Below are positions 5,675-7,269 of a stretch of 7,269 nt of DNA, in pieces. The stretch is from positions 1 to 7,269 of the forward strand of contig PLXD01000595.1 in the NCBI GenBank assembly GCA_003151295.1. The letters run 5' to 3'. The DNA comes from Chitinophagaceae bacterium (lineage in GTDB: Bacteria > Bacteroidota > Bacteroidia > Chitinophagales > Chitinophagaceae). A program made the translations under genes and the position numbers. Each line of letters opens with the position of its first letter. Position 1 is the first letter of the stretch. The notes under the pieces are model-generated. The model was not told where the DNA came from, made no database searches, and saw only the letters and a program-made list of their open reading frames with translations.

Positions 5675-7210
5675 CTAGTGCCTAAAATGCCTCATCCCGG
5701 TGATCACCATCGGCAACTTATTTTGCACACAATATTCGATGGAATCCTTGTCCCGGATGGAACCGCCGGGTTGAATAAAGGCTGCCACCCCTGCCGCATG
5801 GGCGATCTGCACACAGTCATTGAATGGAAAGAATGCATCGGAAGCCAGTATGGCCCCTTCCAGGTCGAAATTGAATTGCCTGGCTTTTTCGATGGCCTGG
5901 CGCAGGGAGTCGATCCGGCTGGTCTGGCCGCATCCTTTTCCAATGAGTTGGCCATTTTTTACGAGGGCTATTGCATTAGACTTTAAATGTTTGCAAACGA
6001 GATTGGCAAAAATGAGGTCTTGTTTTTCCGACGGGCTGCTCTCCCTTCCCCCGGCTTCTTTCCAGTCCGTATAATTCCCTTCGTCCTGTTGCTGAACCAA
6101 CACGCCGTTTAGGAGGGATTTGTATTGTTTGGCAGGCAACGGGGTATTCTTTTGTTGCAAGAGGATACGATTCTTCTTCGACCGCAGGATGGCAAGTGCG
6201 TCTTCCTCAAAAGAAGGCGCGATCAACACTTCGAAGAAGATTTCATGAATGGCTTCCGCCGTAGCCTTGTCAACAGGGGTGTTACAGGCCAGCACTCCCC
6301 CGAAAGCGCTCTCCGGATCCCCCGCCAGCGCAGCGTCCCAGGCTTCTTTCAGGGTCTTTCTTTTGGCGATCCCACACACATTGGTGTGTTTAATAATGGC
6401 GAACACCACCGAAGAATCAGCGGGCCTTCTCTCTCCTTTAAACTCACTCATCAATTGGACGGCTGCATCCACGTCCACCAGGTTATTATAGGACAATTCC
6501 TTTCCATTCTGTTGCTCGAATAAGGAGCCCAGCTCGCCATAGAAACTAGCCGATTGATGAGGGTTTTCGCCATACCGGAGGGCTTTCGGCCCCGGAGCAG
6601 ATACGAGGAAATATTCAGGGTCGGCAGGATTGAAATATTGGGCGATCGCGACATCGTAATGAGCGCAGACCTCGAATGCCTTTGCCGCCAGGGCACGGCG
6701 TTGATCCAGCGTGGTCTCTCCTTTTTGCTCATCCAGCAATTGTTCCAGCCAGGGATACTCCTTTTTGGAGGCGATGACTACCACATGCTTATGATTCTTG
6801 GCAGCTCCGCGAATCATCGAAGGCCCCCCCACATCGATCTTTTCAACAATGGCCTGGTCGTCACTGGTGCTCGCGACCGTCTCTTCGAAGGGATAAAGAT
6901 CGACGATCACCAGGTCTAATTCCGGGATATTATATTGAGCCATTTCTTTTATATCCGTCTCATGGTCCCTTCTTCCCAGGATACCCCCGAATACGGATGG
7001 ATGCAACGTTTTTACACGTCCGCCCAGAATGGAAGGATAGGTGGTCAGCGATTCTACCGGTATACAGGGCAGGCCCTGTGACTCAATGAATTTTTGAGTG
7101 CCTCCCGTCGAATAAAGCGTTACGCCCAGCGCGTTTAACTTTTTTACAATATCTTCCAGTCCATCTTTATAAAATACAGAAATCAGCGCCGATTTGATCT
7201 TTTTGTTCAT
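5675..7210 (-). CDS. purH: Bifunctional AICAR formyltransferase / IMP cyclohydrolase
   Basis: PurH catalyses the last two steps of de novo purine synthesis: formyl transfer from 10-formyl-THF to AICAR, then ring closure of FAICAR to IMP, in the cytoplasm. The protein is complete at 511 residues, the usual bacterial length. The N-terminal cyclohydrolase (MGS-like) domain has STGGT at 34-38, GGRVKTLHP at 63-71 and DVGGPSMIRGAAKNH at 126-140. The formyltransferase domain follows with RYGENPHQ at 212-219, the catalytic lysine-histidine pair in KHTNVCG (274-280), ASDAFFPF at 456-463, GGSIRD at 482-487, and the conserved ending MRHFRH. The start is ATG 7210: a longer reading from 7240 would begin inside the promoter's -7 element, and MNKKIKSALISVFYKDG is the normal PurH beginning. 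It converges on the plus-strand genes and appears to be transcribed alone within this window. Confidence 0.97.
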   Translation of the reverse strand: MNKKIKSALISVFYKDGLEDIVKKLNALGVTLYSTGGTQKFIESQGLPCIPVESLTTYPSILGGRVKTLHPSVFGGILGRRDHETDIKEMAQYNIPELDLVIVDLYPFEETVASTSDDQAIVEKIDVGGPSMIRGAAKNHKHVVVIASKKEYPWLEQLLDEQKGETTLDQRRALAAKAFEVCAHYDVAIAQYFNPADPEYFLVSAPGPKALRYGENPHQSASFYGELGSLFEQQNGKELSYNNLVDVDAAVQLMSEFKGERRPADSSVVFAIIKHTNVCGIAKRKTLKEAWDAALAGDPESAFGGVLACNTPVDKATAEAIHEIFFEVLIAPSFEEDALAILRSKKNRILLQQKNTPLPAKQYKSLLNGVLVQQQDEGNYTDWKEAGGRESSPSEKQDLIFANLVCKHLKSNAIALVKNGQLIGKGCGQTSRIDSLRQAIEKARQFNFDLEGAILASDAFFPFNDCVQIAHAAGVAAFIQPGGSIRDKDSIEYCVQNKLPMVITGMRHFRH

Positions 7211-7237
7211 GGTGGGGTGGGTTGATAAAAGAAGCCG

Positions 7238-7268
7238 CAAAGCTACGGCAATCCTGTTTTATTACAAA
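7238..7268 (-). promoter_or_regulatory. Bacteroidota-type promoter for purH (TTTG, 19 bases, TAnnTTTG)
   Basis: Read on the minus strand, the -33 element TTTG lies at 7268-7265 and the -7 element TAGCTTTG at 7245-7238, separated by 19 bases. This matches the consensus of the primary sigma factor in Bacteroidota, TTTG then 17-23 bases then TAnnTTTG, at every fixed position. Transcription would begin near 7231, giving a leader of about 20 bases before ATG 7210. No Shine-Dalgarno sequence is seen in that leader, which is C- and A-rich (ACCCACCCCACC). No purine-repressor site or riboswitch fits in so short a leader. Anything upstream is outside the window. Confidence 0.75.
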
Positions 7269-7269
7269 G

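Noticed and set aside
5624..6919. Plus-strand open frames of 80-132 codons opposite purH
   Set aside because: They are antisense shadows of a complete, highly conserved purH and show no domain, signal peptide or promoter of their own.
7211..7240. Ten-residue N-terminal extension of PurH
   Set aside because: Its start codon lies within the -7 promoter element, and the family normally begins at the methionine encoded at 7210.

Overview
This window looks like ordinary chromosome from a member of the Bacteroidota, most probably a Chitinophagaceae-like organism. Three things point there. Adjacent gldE and gldD genes are found only in this phylum. Non-ATG starts and a general lack of Shine-Dalgarno sequences fit it. 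The purH promoter matches the Bacteroidota consensus (TTTG, 19 bases, TAnnTTTG) exactly. The family-level placement is an inference from protein flavour and was not computed.

Layout. From 1 to 5334 five genes run on the plus strand with short gaps: gldE (its 5' end lies outside the window), gldD (lipoprotein), a DUF3109 cysteine-rich protein, a LutB-type iron-sulfur protein, and a two-domain protein with an N-terminal region like DUF7033 and a NodB-like polysaccharide deacetylase fold. I see no Bacteroidota-type promoter or strong terminator between them, so they may be co-transcribed. Only gldE and gldD have an established functional link (gliding and type IX secretion). From 5335 to 5674 lies a 340-base convergent intergenic region without a credible gene but rich in short inverted repeats and in the word GCGAAG. 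From 7210 down to 5675, on the minus strand, is complete purH (last two steps of IMP synthesis), with its promoter at the right edge of the window.

How the genes work together. GldE and GldD belong to the machinery that supports the GldKLMN/type IX secretion apparatus. The DUF3109 and LutB proteins are cytoplasmic cysteine-rich proteins; LutB lacks its usual LutA and LutC partners here. The deacetylase-like protein has no assigned substrate. purH is a housekeeping gene transcribed towards the others from its own promoter.

No new defence, mobile or secondary-metabolite system is visible. The part most worth a second look is the structured intergenic segment at 5335-5674, which may be a dispersed repeat or a structured RNA. 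Smaller points are a tandem duplication over the DUF3109 stop codon, an isolated lutB with an altered cluster motif, and the widely conserved but uncharacterised deacetylase-like protein.
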